The notes under the pieces are model-generated. The model worked only from the letters and a program-made list of their open reading frames with translations. It had not been told where the DNA came from and searched no databases. This document shows, piece after piece, positions 35,381-46,750 of a stretch of DNA of 64,000 nt. Location: assembly GCA_035307385.1 (NCBI GenBank), contig DATGID010000072.1:124001-188000 (forward strand). The letters are read 5' to 3'. Source of the stretch: DATBHW01 sp035307385 (GTDB taxonomy: Bacteria > Chloroflexota > Ktedonobacteria > Ktedonobacterales > DATBGS01). Made by a program: the position numbers and the translations under genes. The first letter of the stretch is position 1. Each line of letters begins with the position of its first letter.

Positions 35381-36433
35381 ATGATTATTCTGATGAAGGA
35401 CGAACCATCAACCGAAACGCTGGTTCATATCAGCGCGCTCCTGCGCAGGGCGCAGATCAACGAGCCGGTGCGTCCGGTCCAGACCGGCATGGGCATCGCG
35501 TGCTGCTTTGGCACGAAACACCTCAGCGCCGATGTCTTTTCCGAGTTGAACGCCCTCCCCGAAGTCGAACGCATCTTCACCCTGCCTACTGCCTATCAGC
35601 TTGCCAGTCGCCATTTCCAGGAAGAGAAAAGCATCATTCAGGTTGGCAACGCCGCAACCTCGCAGGTCGTCGAAATTGGATCAGATAAACCGGTCATCAT
35701 GGCCGGGCCATGCGCTGTGGAAAATGCCCAACAATTGCGGACCGTGGCGCGCGAGGCGGCGCAATCCGGCGCGAATATGCTAAGGGGAGGAGCGTTTAAA
35801 CCACGTTCCTCCCCTTACTCGTTCCAAGGGCTGGGCGTCCCAGGGCTAGAACTGCTCGACGAAGCGCGCGCAGAGACCGGGCTGCCCGTCGTCACCGAAG
35901 TCATGGAGCCAGCGCTGGTCGAGGTCGTCGCGGAGCACGCCGATATGCTGCAAATCGGCTGCCGCAACATGCAGAACTTTCCCTTGCTCAAAGCGGCAGG
36001 ACGCAGCGGCAAACCGGTGCTCTTGAAACGCGGTTTTTCCGCCACCATCGAGGAATGGCTGCTTTCTGCCGAATATATCCTCAGCGAGGGCAACCCCAAC
36101 GTCGTGCTCTGCGAGCGCGGCGTGCGCAGCTTCGATCCCCATACCCGAAATCTGCTCGATCTGAGTTGCGTGCCCCTGCTGGGCATGCTCACCCATCTGC
36201 CTGTGGTGGTTGACCCCAGCCATTCCACCGGACGGCGCGAACTGGTCGTCCCGATGGCCCACGCCGCCATTGCTGCCGGAGCCGATGGCTTGCTGGTCGA
36301 CGTTCATCACCAGCCAGATCAGGCAATGTGCGACGGCGATCAGGCCATCATGCCGGAAGAATTGCAGCGGCTTATCCAGGGTGTGCAGAGCATTCGGGCA
36401 TCTTTGCTGCGGATGTCGGAGATTGTTGCTTGA
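35381..36433 (+). CDS. aroF: 3-deoxy-7-phosphoheptulonate (DAHP) synthase, type I-beta with N-terminal ferredoxin-like domain
   Basis: 350 aa from ATG 35381 (MIILMKDEPSTETLV); the frame is open upstream but runs into the terminator. Condenses PEP and erythrose-4-phosphate, entry to the shikimate pathway. Residues 1-75 form the ferredoxin-like regulatory domain of the Thermotoga/Bacillus-type enzymes; the barrel follows with VIMAGPCAVEN, LRGGAFKPRSSPYSFQGLG, QIGCRNMQNFPLL, VLLKRGFSAT and VVVDPSHSTGRR. The N-terminal domain typically confers feedback inhibition by Tyr/Phe; together with the leader attenuator this gives two layers of control. First gene of a six-gene operon. Confidence 0.93.
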   Translation: MIILMKDEPSTETLVHISALLRRAQINEPVRPVQTGMGIACCFGTKHLSADVFSELNALPEVERIFTLPTAYQLASRHFQEEKSIIQVGNAATSQVVEIGSDKPVIMAGPCAVENAQQLRTVAREAAQSGANMLRGGAFKPRSSPYSFQGLGVPGLELLDEARAETGLPVVTEVMEPALVEVVAEHADMLQIGCRNMQNFPLLKAAGRSGKPVLLKRGFSATIEEWLLSAEYILSEGNPNVVLCERGVRSFDPHTRNLLDLSCVPLLGMLTHLPVVVDPSHSTGRRELVVPMAHAAIAAGADGLLVDVHHQPDQAMCDGDQAIMPEELQRLIQGVQSIRASLLRMSEIVA

Positions 36434-36497
36434 TGCTTTGCAGCGCACCAGGGCGACCCAAATGGCAATGATCGGAACGTTATCAAGAGAGGATTTC

Positions 36498-38585
36498 ATG
36501 GAATCCAGACTAGGGGCCACCGGACAGGCCATCCAGAGATTCAGTATAGAGGCTTTCGACCGAACCTGGCGAAAGCCTGGACAGGCGTTTAGCGCGACAA
36601 TTACGGTTGCTGAAAATAGCATAGAGGCTATTCGTGAAGCATCGCTCTCTCTGATAAAATGGCTGCTCCAAACCTATAGCATTCATCCCAGCACTCTTCT
36701 TTGCGCTTTTTTTCTCACCGATCTGACAGCCGATTATCCCGCCCGGCTCGTGCGCAAGGCGCTGGGCTGGGATACCATCCCGCTCCTCTGCGCGTATGAA
36801 GCCAGCACAGCCCCTAACGGCCAGCACAGCATCAGCGCCATCTTATTGACGCAGCCTGCGCCCTCATCCGACCATCCGGCTAGTCATGCCGAGACACCAA
36901 CAATGCCACCCTTAAAGGGTATTCGCGGCGCAACCATCCTCGCTGAAAACACAGGAGCCGCGCTGAACCAGGAACTACGCTGGTTGTTCGATGAGCTTTT
37001 TCAGCAGAACGAACTTGAGCAGAGCGCAGTTGATCGCGTCATCCTCACCGTCACGCCCGACCTGGATGCCGAGGCCGCGCGCGCTGCCGCGCAAGCCATC
37101 CTTGGTCCGGCGATTCCGCTGTTTGTCGCCAACGAGCTTGATGTCCCCGACGCGCCACGGCGCTGTCTGCGCGCCCTGCTCTTTGCTGACAGCGACCACG
37201 AAGCGCGCCCGGTCTATTCCGAGCTAGCCCGGCAGCAGCTACGGCCCGATCTCGCCAGGCCCATCGCACAAAGCATGCGTATCGCGCCTTCTGGCCCGCT
37301 GCGCGGGTCTATCACTCCGCCATCTTCTAAATATCACACGCTGCGCGCGATACTTGCCGCGCTGCTGGCCGACGGCGAAAGCATCATCGAGAATCCGGCA
37401 GAGAGCGATGATACGACAGTGCTGCTCAACGCCTGCGAGCAATTGGGAGCAATCATCACAACCAGCTTGCAATCTGATGGGCAGCACATCGTGCGCGTAC
37501 AGGGCGTCGCGGGCCAGATCAAGCCCGCTCCAGATGTGGTGATCGATGTGGGCAACGCGGGCGCGGTGCTGCGCCTCTTGCTGGGCATCTGCGCCAGTTC
37601 GCCAACGCCGCTCACCTTCACGACACCCTATCCAGAGTCGCTGGGCCGCCGCCCCAACGACGATTTGCTTCAGGCGCTCTCGCAGCTTGGCGCGAAGGTC
37701 ACCAGCCAGGGGCCAGAGGGGACGCTGCCCATCACGCTGGAGGGCGGCCAGCTTCGCGGCGGCAATATCCAGATTTCTGGCAAGAAAAGCTCGCAATACC
37801 TCAGCGCGCTGCTCTATCTGGGGCCGCTGCTGGAGGAAGGCTTAGCCATCGAAATTACCGATACGCTCACCTCGGCCTCATTTATCGATTTGACGCTGGA
37901 GACGCTGCGCAAAGCGGGCATCACGGTCATCACCCAGGAGCGTGATCGACGCTACCTCATTCCTGGCAAACAGCGCTATCTCCCTCAAACGTATCAGATA
38001 CCGGGCGACTACCCATCGGCAGCAGCGCTGCTGGCAGCCGTCGCCATTGCCAAAGGCGAAGTCACGCTGCATGGATTGACGCCTGGCGCGGCAGATGGCG
38101 AAGCTTTGCTGGAAGCGTTCGAGCAGATGGGCCTGGAGATCACCCGCAGCGGAACGAGCATCAACGCCCATGCGGAGAAACCGCTGCGAGGCATTACCTT
38201 TGATGGCAACAGGGCCATCGACAGTGTGCCGTGCATTGCCGCTGCCGCCTGCTTTGCCACCAGCAAGAGCGTCATCTCGAATATCGCCAATTTGCGGCTG
38301 AAGGAGAGCGACCGCATCTATGATCTGGCGGCGGCGCTGCAAAGCACCGGCTGCCGCATAGACCCGCTTCCTGACCGGCTCGAAATATCTCCGGTCAGCG
38401 GCGTTGAAGGCGGCGTCGAAGTTGACGCGCACGCCGATCACCGGCTGGCCCAGGCGCTGGCAGTCATTGGGCTGGGCGCTGCGCAGCCGATCACGCTGCA
38501 CCATGCCGGGCACGTCGCCAAAAGCTATCCACGTTTCTTTGACGATCTCGCCAGCCTGGACGCGCAGGTCGAGCAGATACGCTGA
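36498..38585 (+). CDS. aroA: Fusion of two AroH-type chorismate mutase domains with EPSP synthase (AroH-AroH-AroA)
   Basis: 695 aa from ATG 36498 (AGAGAGGA before it). Residues about 28-120: AroH-like copy 1, with DYPARLVRKALGWDTIPLLC and AYEAS, but the N-terminal RGIRGAT and the later Arg are missing (FSATITVAEN, SISAILLT). Residues 139-252: AroH copy 2, with LKGIRGATILAEN, TPDLDAEAAR, ANELDV, RRCLRALLF and RPVYSELARQQLRPDLA. Residues about 260-695: EPSP synthase, with SSKYHTLRAILAALL, GNAGAVLRLLLG, SGKKSSQYLSALL, PGDYPSAAALLAAVAIA, LRLKESDRI, DHRLAQALAVIGL and HVAKSYPRF. AroA makes EPSP from shikimate-3-phosphate and PEP; AroH converts chorismate to prephenate. The Ser after the active-site Lys is Tyr here (SKYHT). 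The frame is open upstream without homology. Confidence 0.9.
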   Translation: MESRLGATGQAIQRFSIEAFDRTWRKPGQAFSATITVAENSIEAIREASLSLIKWLLQTYSIHPSTLLCAFFLTDLTADYPARLVRKALGWDTIPLLCAYEASTAPNGQHSISAILLTQPAPSSDHPASHAETPTMPPLKGIRGATILAENTGAALNQELRWLFDELFQQNELEQSAVDRVILTVTPDLDAEAARAAAQAILGPAIPLFVANELDVPDAPRRCLRALLFADSDHEARPVYSELARQQLRPDLARPIAQSMRIAPSGPLRGSITPPSSKYHTLRAILAALLADGESIIENPAESDDTTVLLNACEQLGAIITTSLQSDGQHIVRVQGVAGQIKPAPDVVIDVGNAGAVLRLLLGICASSPTPLTFTTPYPESLGRRPNDDLLQALSQLGAKVTSQGPEGTLPITLEGGQLRGGNIQISGKKSSQYLSALLYLGPLLEEGLAIEITDTLTSASFIDLTLETLRKAGITVITQERDRRYLIPGKQRYLPQTYQIPGDYPSAAALLAAVAIAKGEVTLHGLTPGAADGEALLEAFEQMGLEITRSGTSINAHAEKPLRGITFDGNRAIDSVPCIAAAACFATSKSVISNIANLRLKESDRIYDLAAALQSTGCRIDPLPDRLEISPVSGVEGGVEVDAHADHRLAQALAVIGLGAAQPITLHHAGHVAKSYPRFFDDLASLDAQVEQIR

Positions 38586-38617
38586 GGCGCGGCGCTTATC
38601 CATCTTCATCTACGTTG

Positions 38618-38644
38618 GCTACACTAGCTACAGTAGCTACGCTA
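38618..38644 (+). repeat. Three tandem 9-bp imperfect repeats between aroA and aroK-aroB
   Basis: GCTACACTA, GCTACAGTA, GCTACGCTA, preceded by a weaker fourth unit TCTACGTTG. It contains the palindrome GTAGCTAC. Sits in the 79-base gap before aroK-aroB. Confidence 0.7.
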
Positions 38645-38664
38645 TCGAGAGGATAGAAAGATTC

Positions 38665-40401
38665 ATGGGACGGATTTTTTTAACCGGCCTTTCTGGAGCA
38701 GGCAAATCGACGGTTGGTCGCGTTACAGCCCGGATGCTTGGCTGGCGTTTCATCGACACAGATGATCTCATAGCCCAGCGCATGGGTCGCCCCGTCGGCC
38801 AGGCGCTCAGGGAAGTCGGCGAAACGCACTTCCGTCAGCTTGAGGCAGAAGCGCTGGCCGAGGCCGCCAGTGAGCCGGAGGCGGTCATCGCCACCGGTGG
38901 AGGAGCGGTCATTGCCGAACAGAACCGCATCCTGATGCGCCAGAGCGGGCTGGTAGTGTACCTTCAGACTTCTGTCGAAGCGGCCTGGCAGCGGCTCAGC
39001 CGCCCAGGACGCCATGCTGAGGGCGCGGCGATGCGCCCGCTGGTTGCCGGGCCGGATGGGCAGCAGAAGCTGGCCGGGCTGTATGAGACGCGCCAGCGCT
39101 GGTACGAAGAGGCCGAACTGCGCCTCAACACGGACAACCAGACGCCAGACGCGCTGGCCCGCTACATCATCGCCGGAGCCATTGCGCACGGCGCGCTCCT
39201 TTCGCCAGACACGCCAACGGAAGCATTCACACTTGATCTAGGACATAGCACTGCGCAGGCAGTTGTTGAATGGGGCGGACTGCATCACTTGCCTCAGCGC
39301 TTGCAGGAGCTTGGCTTCAAGCGCCGCGCCTTCATCGTCACCGACTCAGCCGTCGGGCTGTTGTATGCCGAGCCACTGAAAAAGCTGCTGGAAAAAGCCG
39401 ATCTGGAGGCCCACGTTTTCAGCATTCCGGCGGGCGAAGCCAGCAAGACACTCGCCAGCTTCCAGACAATCATCGACTGGCTGGTGGAGCAGCGAGCCGA
39501 ACGCCAGGAGCCGCTGATTGCGTTGGGCGGCGGGGTGGTCGGTGATCTGGTTGGCTTCGTGGCTGCCTGCTATCAGCGTGGCGTGCCGCTCATTCAGATT
39601 CCCACCACGCTGCTGGCGCAGGTCGATGCCGCGATTGGGGGCAAGACCGCCGTCAATCACCCGCTCGGCAAAAACCTGATCGGAGCGTACTATCAGCCCA
39701 GGCTGACACTGGCTGACCCTGCCTGTCTGCTGACCTTGCCAGAGCGTGCCTATCGCGAGGGGTGGGCCGAAATCATCAAATACGGCGTGGCGCTCGATAC
39801 GGCGCTGTTCGATCTGCTGGAAACGTCGCCCACCATCCAGCCGCACGACAGCGCCTTGCTCACCAGGGTGGTCGCGTGGTGTATCCGCCTGAAGCTAGAG
39901 ATTGTGCGCAACGACGAACGCGAGCAGGGCCAGCGCGCTATCCTGAACTATGGGCACACCTTCGGCCACGCGCTGGAAGCCATCACTGACTATACGACAT
40001 GGCTGCACGGCGAAGCGGTTGCAGTCGGCATGGAAGTCGCCGCGCTGATTGCCCAGGAGCGCGGTTTGCTTTCCAGCAAGGATGTCGCCCGCCAGCAAAG
40101 GCTCCTGCTGGCGTATGGGCTGCCCATTGCCTGCCCGGAGATCGATGTTGATGCTGCGCTGGAACGCATGAGCCGCGATAAAAAAGTGCGTAACGGGGCC
40201 ATGCGCTGGATTTTGCCGACCAATATCGGCCAGTCGGGCATCTACGATGCGGTGCCGCTCAGCCAGGCGCGAGAGGCCATCGCAAGCGTGGCACAGCGTC
40301 AGGTCAGGCTGGAAGAGACGCCAGGCCGCCAGCCAATCAGCAGCGCCTCAGGGATAAGCAGCCACGAACAGACCAACGCAAGCGTAGGGAACGAGGACTA
40401 A
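38665..40401 (+). CDS. aroKB: Bifunctional shikimate kinase / 3-dehydroquinate synthase (AroK-AroB fusion)
   Basis: 578 aa from ATG 38665. Residues 1-170 are shikimate kinase: P-loop FLTGLSGAGKSTVGR, DTDDLIAQR, VGETHFRQLEAEAL, ATGGGAV and RHAEGAAMRPL (LID Arg). Residues about 185-545 are dehydroquinate synthase: LIALGGGVVGDLVGFVAACY, QIPTTLLAQVDAAIGGKTAV, GAYYQPRLTLAD, EGWAEIIKYGV, YGHTFGHALEA and LHGEAVAVGM (Zn and NAD sites). The last 35 residues are Ser/Gln-rich and probably disordered. The fusion places the second and fifth steps of the pathway in one chain. The reading frame is open upstream to 38404. Confidence 0.95.
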   Translation: MGRIFLTGLSGAGKSTVGRVTARMLGWRFIDTDDLIAQRMGRPVGQALREVGETHFRQLEAEALAEAASEPEAVIATGGGAVIAEQNRILMRQSGLVVYLQTSVEAAWQRLSRPGRHAEGAAMRPLVAGPDGQQKLAGLYETRQRWYEEAELRLNTDNQTPDALARYIIAGAIAHGALLSPDTPTEAFTLDLGHSTAQAVVEWGGLHHLPQRLQELGFKRRAFIVTDSAVGLLYAEPLKKLLEKADLEAHVFSIPAGEASKTLASFQTIIDWLVEQRAERQEPLIALGGGVVGDLVGFVAACYQRGVPLIQIPTTLLAQVDAAIGGKTAVNHPLGKNLIGAYYQPRLTLADPACLLTLPERAYREGWAEIIKYGVALDTALFDLLETSPTIQPHDSALLTRVVAWCIRLKLEIVRNDEREQGQRAILNYGHTFGHALEAITDYTTWLHGEAVAVGMEVAALIAQERGLLSSKDVARQQRLLLAYGLPIACPEIDVDAALERMSRDKKVRNGAMRWILPTNIGQSGIYDAVPLSQAREAIASVAQRQVRLEETPGRQPISSASGISSHEQTNASVGNED

Positions 40402-40405
40402 AGCA

Positions 40406-41266
40406 ATGCGGCAGGTTGGCTTGATTGGTTTTCCGGTGGCGCACTCGCTATCGCCGCGTATGCAGCAGGCGGCATTTGACGCCTGTGGCATCGCGGCGCG
40501 TTACGCGCTTTGGGAAACAGCACCGGCAGACCTGCCCGCCAGAATCGCCAGCCTGCGCGCGTCAGAGATATTGGGCGCGAACGTGACAATACCCTATAAG
40601 ACGGCTGCGCTGGAATACATCGACGGCTGCGACCCACTGGCAGCCAGAGTGGGTGCGATCAACACCATTGTCACCCGCGACGGGCGTCTCATAGGCTACA
40701 ATACGGATGTAGGCGGTTTGATGCAGGCGCTGGCCGCCAACAAAGACCATCCTTTTCACAGCCAGGGAAAGAGCGCCATCATCCTGGGAACGGGCGGCGC
40801 GGCGCGAGCGGCAGCGGTTGGGCTGCTGGAGGGTAACGTTGCTGAGTTGATCGTGCTCGGGCGCAACAAAGCGCATGCAGATGCCTTTCTTGAGCATCTT
40901 CAGGCGTCGGCTGATGCCTGTTCAGTCAGCATCGCTGCAAAACTCCACGCGGCGACGTTGGGCAGCCCCGAGGGAAACGAGTTCCTGGCGCGGGCTGATT
41001 TGCTGGTCAATGCCACGCCGGTAGGACTCCATAAAGCAGATAGGCAGATACTTGTTGATGTTGATTGCGTATCATCCAGCGCGCTGGTGATGGACATGAT
41101 CTTCAATCCGCCGCATACGCCGCTTTTGCGCGCTGCACAGGCGCACGGATGCGCAACATTGAACGGCCTCTCCATGCTGCTCTATCAGGGCGCGCTGGCC
41201 TTTGAGTTGTGGACCGGGCAGCCTACGCCGCTTGCGGTGATGCAGCGCGCGCTGGGGTTATCATAG
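40406..41266 (+). CDS. aroE: Shikimate dehydrogenase (NADP+)
   Basis: 286 aa; four bases after aroK-aroB. Reduces 3-dehydroshikimate. GFPVAHSLSPRMQQAAFD (shikimate site), GANVTIPYKTAALEY with catalytic Lys, GYNTDVGGLMQAL with Asp, and the NADP site ILGTGGAARAAAVGLLEG; VNATPVGLH near residue 205. A complete, standard-length enzyme, in contrast to the AroE-like remnant at the end of aroD. Confidence 0.95.
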   Translation: MRQVGLIGFPVAHSLSPRMQQAAFDACGIAARYALWETAPADLPARIASLRASEILGANVTIPYKTAALEYIDGCDPLAARVGAINTIVTRDGRLIGYNTDVGGLMQALAANKDHPFHSQGKSAIILGTGGAARAAAVGLLEGNVAELIVLGRNKAHADAFLEHLQASADACSVSIAAKLHAATLGSPEGNEFLARADLLVNATPVGLHKADRQILVDVDCVSSSALVMDMIFNPPHTPLLRAAQAHGCATLNGLSMLLYQGALAFELWTGQPTPLAVMQRALGLS

Positions 41267-41279
41267 AAAGGTCTCATCC

Positions 41280-42452
41280 ATGTTTCGCTTCTTAACTGCC
41301 GGGGAGTCACACGGGCCAGGACTCACGGCCATCATCGAGGGGATACCCGCCGGTTTGCCGCTTTCGGCAGATGACATCGACCCGCACCTGCGCCGCCGCC
41401 AGGGTGGCTATGGCCGGGGCGGGCGCATGAAAATTGAATCAGATCGCGTCATCTTCCGCTCAGGGGTGCGCCATGGCCTGACGCTGGGGTCGCCCATCAC
41501 GCTGGAGATCGAGAATAAAGATTGGGAAAACTGGCAAGTCAAGATGAATCCGGCCCCCGTGGAAGAAGCCATCGAAGCTATTACCCTGCCGCGGCCCGGC
41601 CATGCCGATTTCGCCGGAGCCATCAAATACGGCCATCAAGATGTACGCAACGTCATCGAGCGCAGCAGCGCCCGCGAGACTGCCGCGCGCGTGGCCGTTG
41701 GCGCGGTCTGCCTGACACTGCTGCGCCAGCTTGAGGCCGATGTCCACAGCCACGTGCTGTCCATTGGGCCGGTGGGCTATCTGGCAGATGAGCGCAGCGC
41801 CATCAAGCAAATCTTCTCCGCCGCCTACTGGGAACAGGTGGAGCAATCGCCGGTGCGCTGCGGCGACAACGACCTGGCCGAGCAGATGATTCACCATATT
41901 CAACAAAGCAAGCCCAAAGGGGAAACCTGCGGCGGCGTGGTTGAGGTTGTGGCGACGGGCATCCCCATCGGCCTGGGCAGCTACAGCCAGTGGGACCGCC
42001 GTTTGAGCACCAGAGTAGCAGCGGCGCTGATGAGCATTCCATCGGTGAAGGGCGTGGAGATCGGCGGCGGCTTTGCCACCACCGCGCTGCCCGGCTCCGA
42101 GGTGCATGATGTGCTGGAATGGGGTGAGAACGGCTGGCACCATCTGAGCAATAACGCGGGTGGCATCGAGGGTGGTATCAGCAATGGCGCGCCGATCATC
42201 GCCAGGGCCGCCATCAAGCCCATTTCCACGCTGGCGCATCCGCTGCCCTCCGTCAACATCCAGACGCGCGAAAACGTGAGCGAGGGCCGCTATGAGCGCA
42301 GCGATGTCTGCGTCGTGCCTGCAGCAGGGGTCGTTGCCGAAGCCATGCTGGCTATCGTGCTGGCCGAAGCGTGGCTGGAAAAGTTCGGCGGCGACAGCCT
42401 GGCAGAACTGCGCGCGCATGTGCGCGCTGCGCAAAGCCAGAAGCCTGGGTAA
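41280..42452 (+). CDS. aroC: Chorismate synthase
   Basis: 390 aa; ATG after AGAAAGG, 13 bases after aroE. Converts EPSP to chorismate using reduced FMN. FLTAGESHGPGLTAIIEGIP (signature with His), GGRMKIESDRV, RPGHADFAGAIKYGHQDVRN, ERSSARETAARVAVG, GGGFATTALPGS and NNAGGIEGGISNG. All family motifs are intact. Length is in the upper normal range of bacterial AroC. Confidence 0.96.
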   Translation: MFRFLTAGESHGPGLTAIIEGIPAGLPLSADDIDPHLRRRQGGYGRGGRMKIESDRVIFRSGVRHGLTLGSPITLEIENKDWENWQVKMNPAPVEEAIEAITLPRPGHADFAGAIKYGHQDVRNVIERSSARETAARVAVGAVCLTLLRQLEADVHSHVLSIGPVGYLADERSAIKQIFSAAYWEQVEQSPVRCGDNDLAEQMIHHIQQSKPKGETCGGVVEVVATGIPIGLGSYSQWDRRLSTRVAAALMSIPSVKGVEIGGGFATTALPGSEVHDVLEWGENGWHHLSNNAGGIEGGISNGAPIIARAAIKPISTLAHPLPSVNIQTRENVSEGRYERSDVCVVPAAGVVAEAMLAIVLAEAWLEKFGGDSLAELRAHVRAAQSQKPG

Positions 42453-42495
42453 TCTAGCCAGAGGAATCTCTAGCCCGCTTAGGGAGGGTCGCCAG

Positions 42496-43026
42496 ATGAG
42501 CCATATCTTCTTTCAGGATACCTACTTCACCGTCTATACCGACCCCGCAAAGCAGGAAATTAGCTGGATTCGTACCCATAACGAGGCGCTGATCGTTCCA
42601 GTGAACGACAAAGGCGACGTGCTGTTGACGATTGAGCCTTCGCCCGCCTTTCAGGCTCCCACACTCCTGCTGCCAGGAGGCATCGTCGAAACGAATGAGG
42701 AGCCAGAACAGGCTGCCTTGCGCGAGCTTCAGGAGGAGATCGGCTTCACGGCGGCGCGGCTCGACGCGCTGGGCGAACTGCGGCCCTGGTCGAAATACCT
42801 GGCGCTCCAGAGCTTCGTATATCTGGCGCGCAACCTGACGCCCAGCCGCCTGGAGGGCGACGAAGGCTATCCCATCCTCGTCGAAGCGGTTCCCCTGGCC
42901 GATTTCGAGCGCTTGATTCAGGCCGGGCGATTGCTCGACGCCCGCGCGATTGCCGCGCTCTATCTGGCGCGCGCCTTCTTGCAGACATCTCAGGAAAATG
43001 TAGCGCCAGAGTCACCTATCGAATAG
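42496..43026 (+). CDS. Nudix hydrolase, ADP-sugar pyrophosphatase-like
   Basis: 176 aa from ATG 42496 behind AGGGAGGG; last gene of the aromatic operon. The Nudix box is perfect: GGIVETNEEPEQAALRELQE followed by EIGF (Gx5Ex7REUxEExGU). The N-terminal beta domain and IRTHNEALIVPVNDKGDVLL fit the ADP-ribose/ADP-sugar pyrophosphatase subgroup. Its connection to chorismate synthesis is not obvious. The stop codon lies inside the terminator hairpin. Confidence 0.88.
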   Translation: MSHIFFQDTYFTVYTDPAKQEISWIRTHNEALIVPVNDKGDVLLTIEPSPAFQAPTLLLPGGIVETNEEPEQAALRELQEEIGFTAARLDALGELRPWSKYLALQSFVYLARNLTPSRLEGDEGYPILVEAVPLADFERLIQAGRLLDARAIAALYLARAFLQTSQENVAPESPIE

Positions 43027-43041
43027 GTGACTCTGGCGCTA
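43001..43041. terminator. Perfect 19-bp hairpin ending the aromatic operon
   Basis: TAGCGCCAGAGTCACCTAT, loop CGA, exact complement. The left arm is inside the Nudix coding sequence and the loop/right arm contains its stop codon. No U-tract; it lies between convergent transcription units and may serve both. Confidence 0.85.
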
Positions 43042-43070
43042 CAGGTCTGCTAACGCTGTTAGTGCAAACG

Positions 43071-46307
<3,237 letters not shown>

Positions 46308-46476
46308 GCAATCCCCCTTGATGCGTTGATAGTTCCACTCTAATGTATACGTCCCGCTGAGAGAAAGTCTTGCTACGTGCCTGCTATCATCTGTCGCTCA
46401 GCCTCGGGCAATCGGGCATGCTCCCTTTCATAAGCAGCGCTCCCATGAAGAAGTATACGGATGTGTCTTGATAATG

Positions 46477-46533
46477 TCAATGGCATCTTCATAATTATGC
46501 TGGTTAACTTTCATAATATGAATATGCCATTGA
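46477..46533. repeat. 57-bp imperfect long palindrome, AT-rich
   Basis: Outer arms TCAATGGCAT / ATGCCATTGA are exact complements; inner arms TTCATAATTATG / CATAATATGAA match with one gap, around a 12-base centre with GTTAAC. It lies in the 440-bp gap upstream of the tricorn gene and is more AT-rich than the rest of the window. Confidence 0.7.
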
Positions 46534-46648
46534 GCATTTTTCCGGCTGAGTTCTGGAGGCCAACAAAAAACGCGGCTTCCTGCCGCCTGTACGCAGGCTC
46601 GTGTCATCCAGGTTCAATAAGCCTGGGTAGCGGGTCGCACCGAAATGG

Positions 46649-46678
46649 CCCCAGCAGCGTCACGTGGCGCTGCTGGGG
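46649..46678 (-). terminator. 11-bp hairpin downstream of the UroD-like gene
   Basis: CCCCAGCAGCG, eight-base loop, CGCTGCTGGGG. No U-tract. It is 73 bases beyond the UroD-like stop codon on the minus strand. Apart from this and the 57-bp palindrome, 46308-46750 holds nothing I can name. Confidence 0.5.
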
Positions 46679-46750
46679 TCACCTGAGCGGCGGGTACGAA
46701 GAAAGAACTATCTCTTCCTTATCTCTCTATAGAGTATACCACCAAGGCGG

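Noticed and set aside
36210..36497. Upstream extension of the aroA fusion
   Set aside because: It overlaps aroF coding sequence in another frame; ATG 36498 has a ribosome site and starts just before the AroH-like copy.
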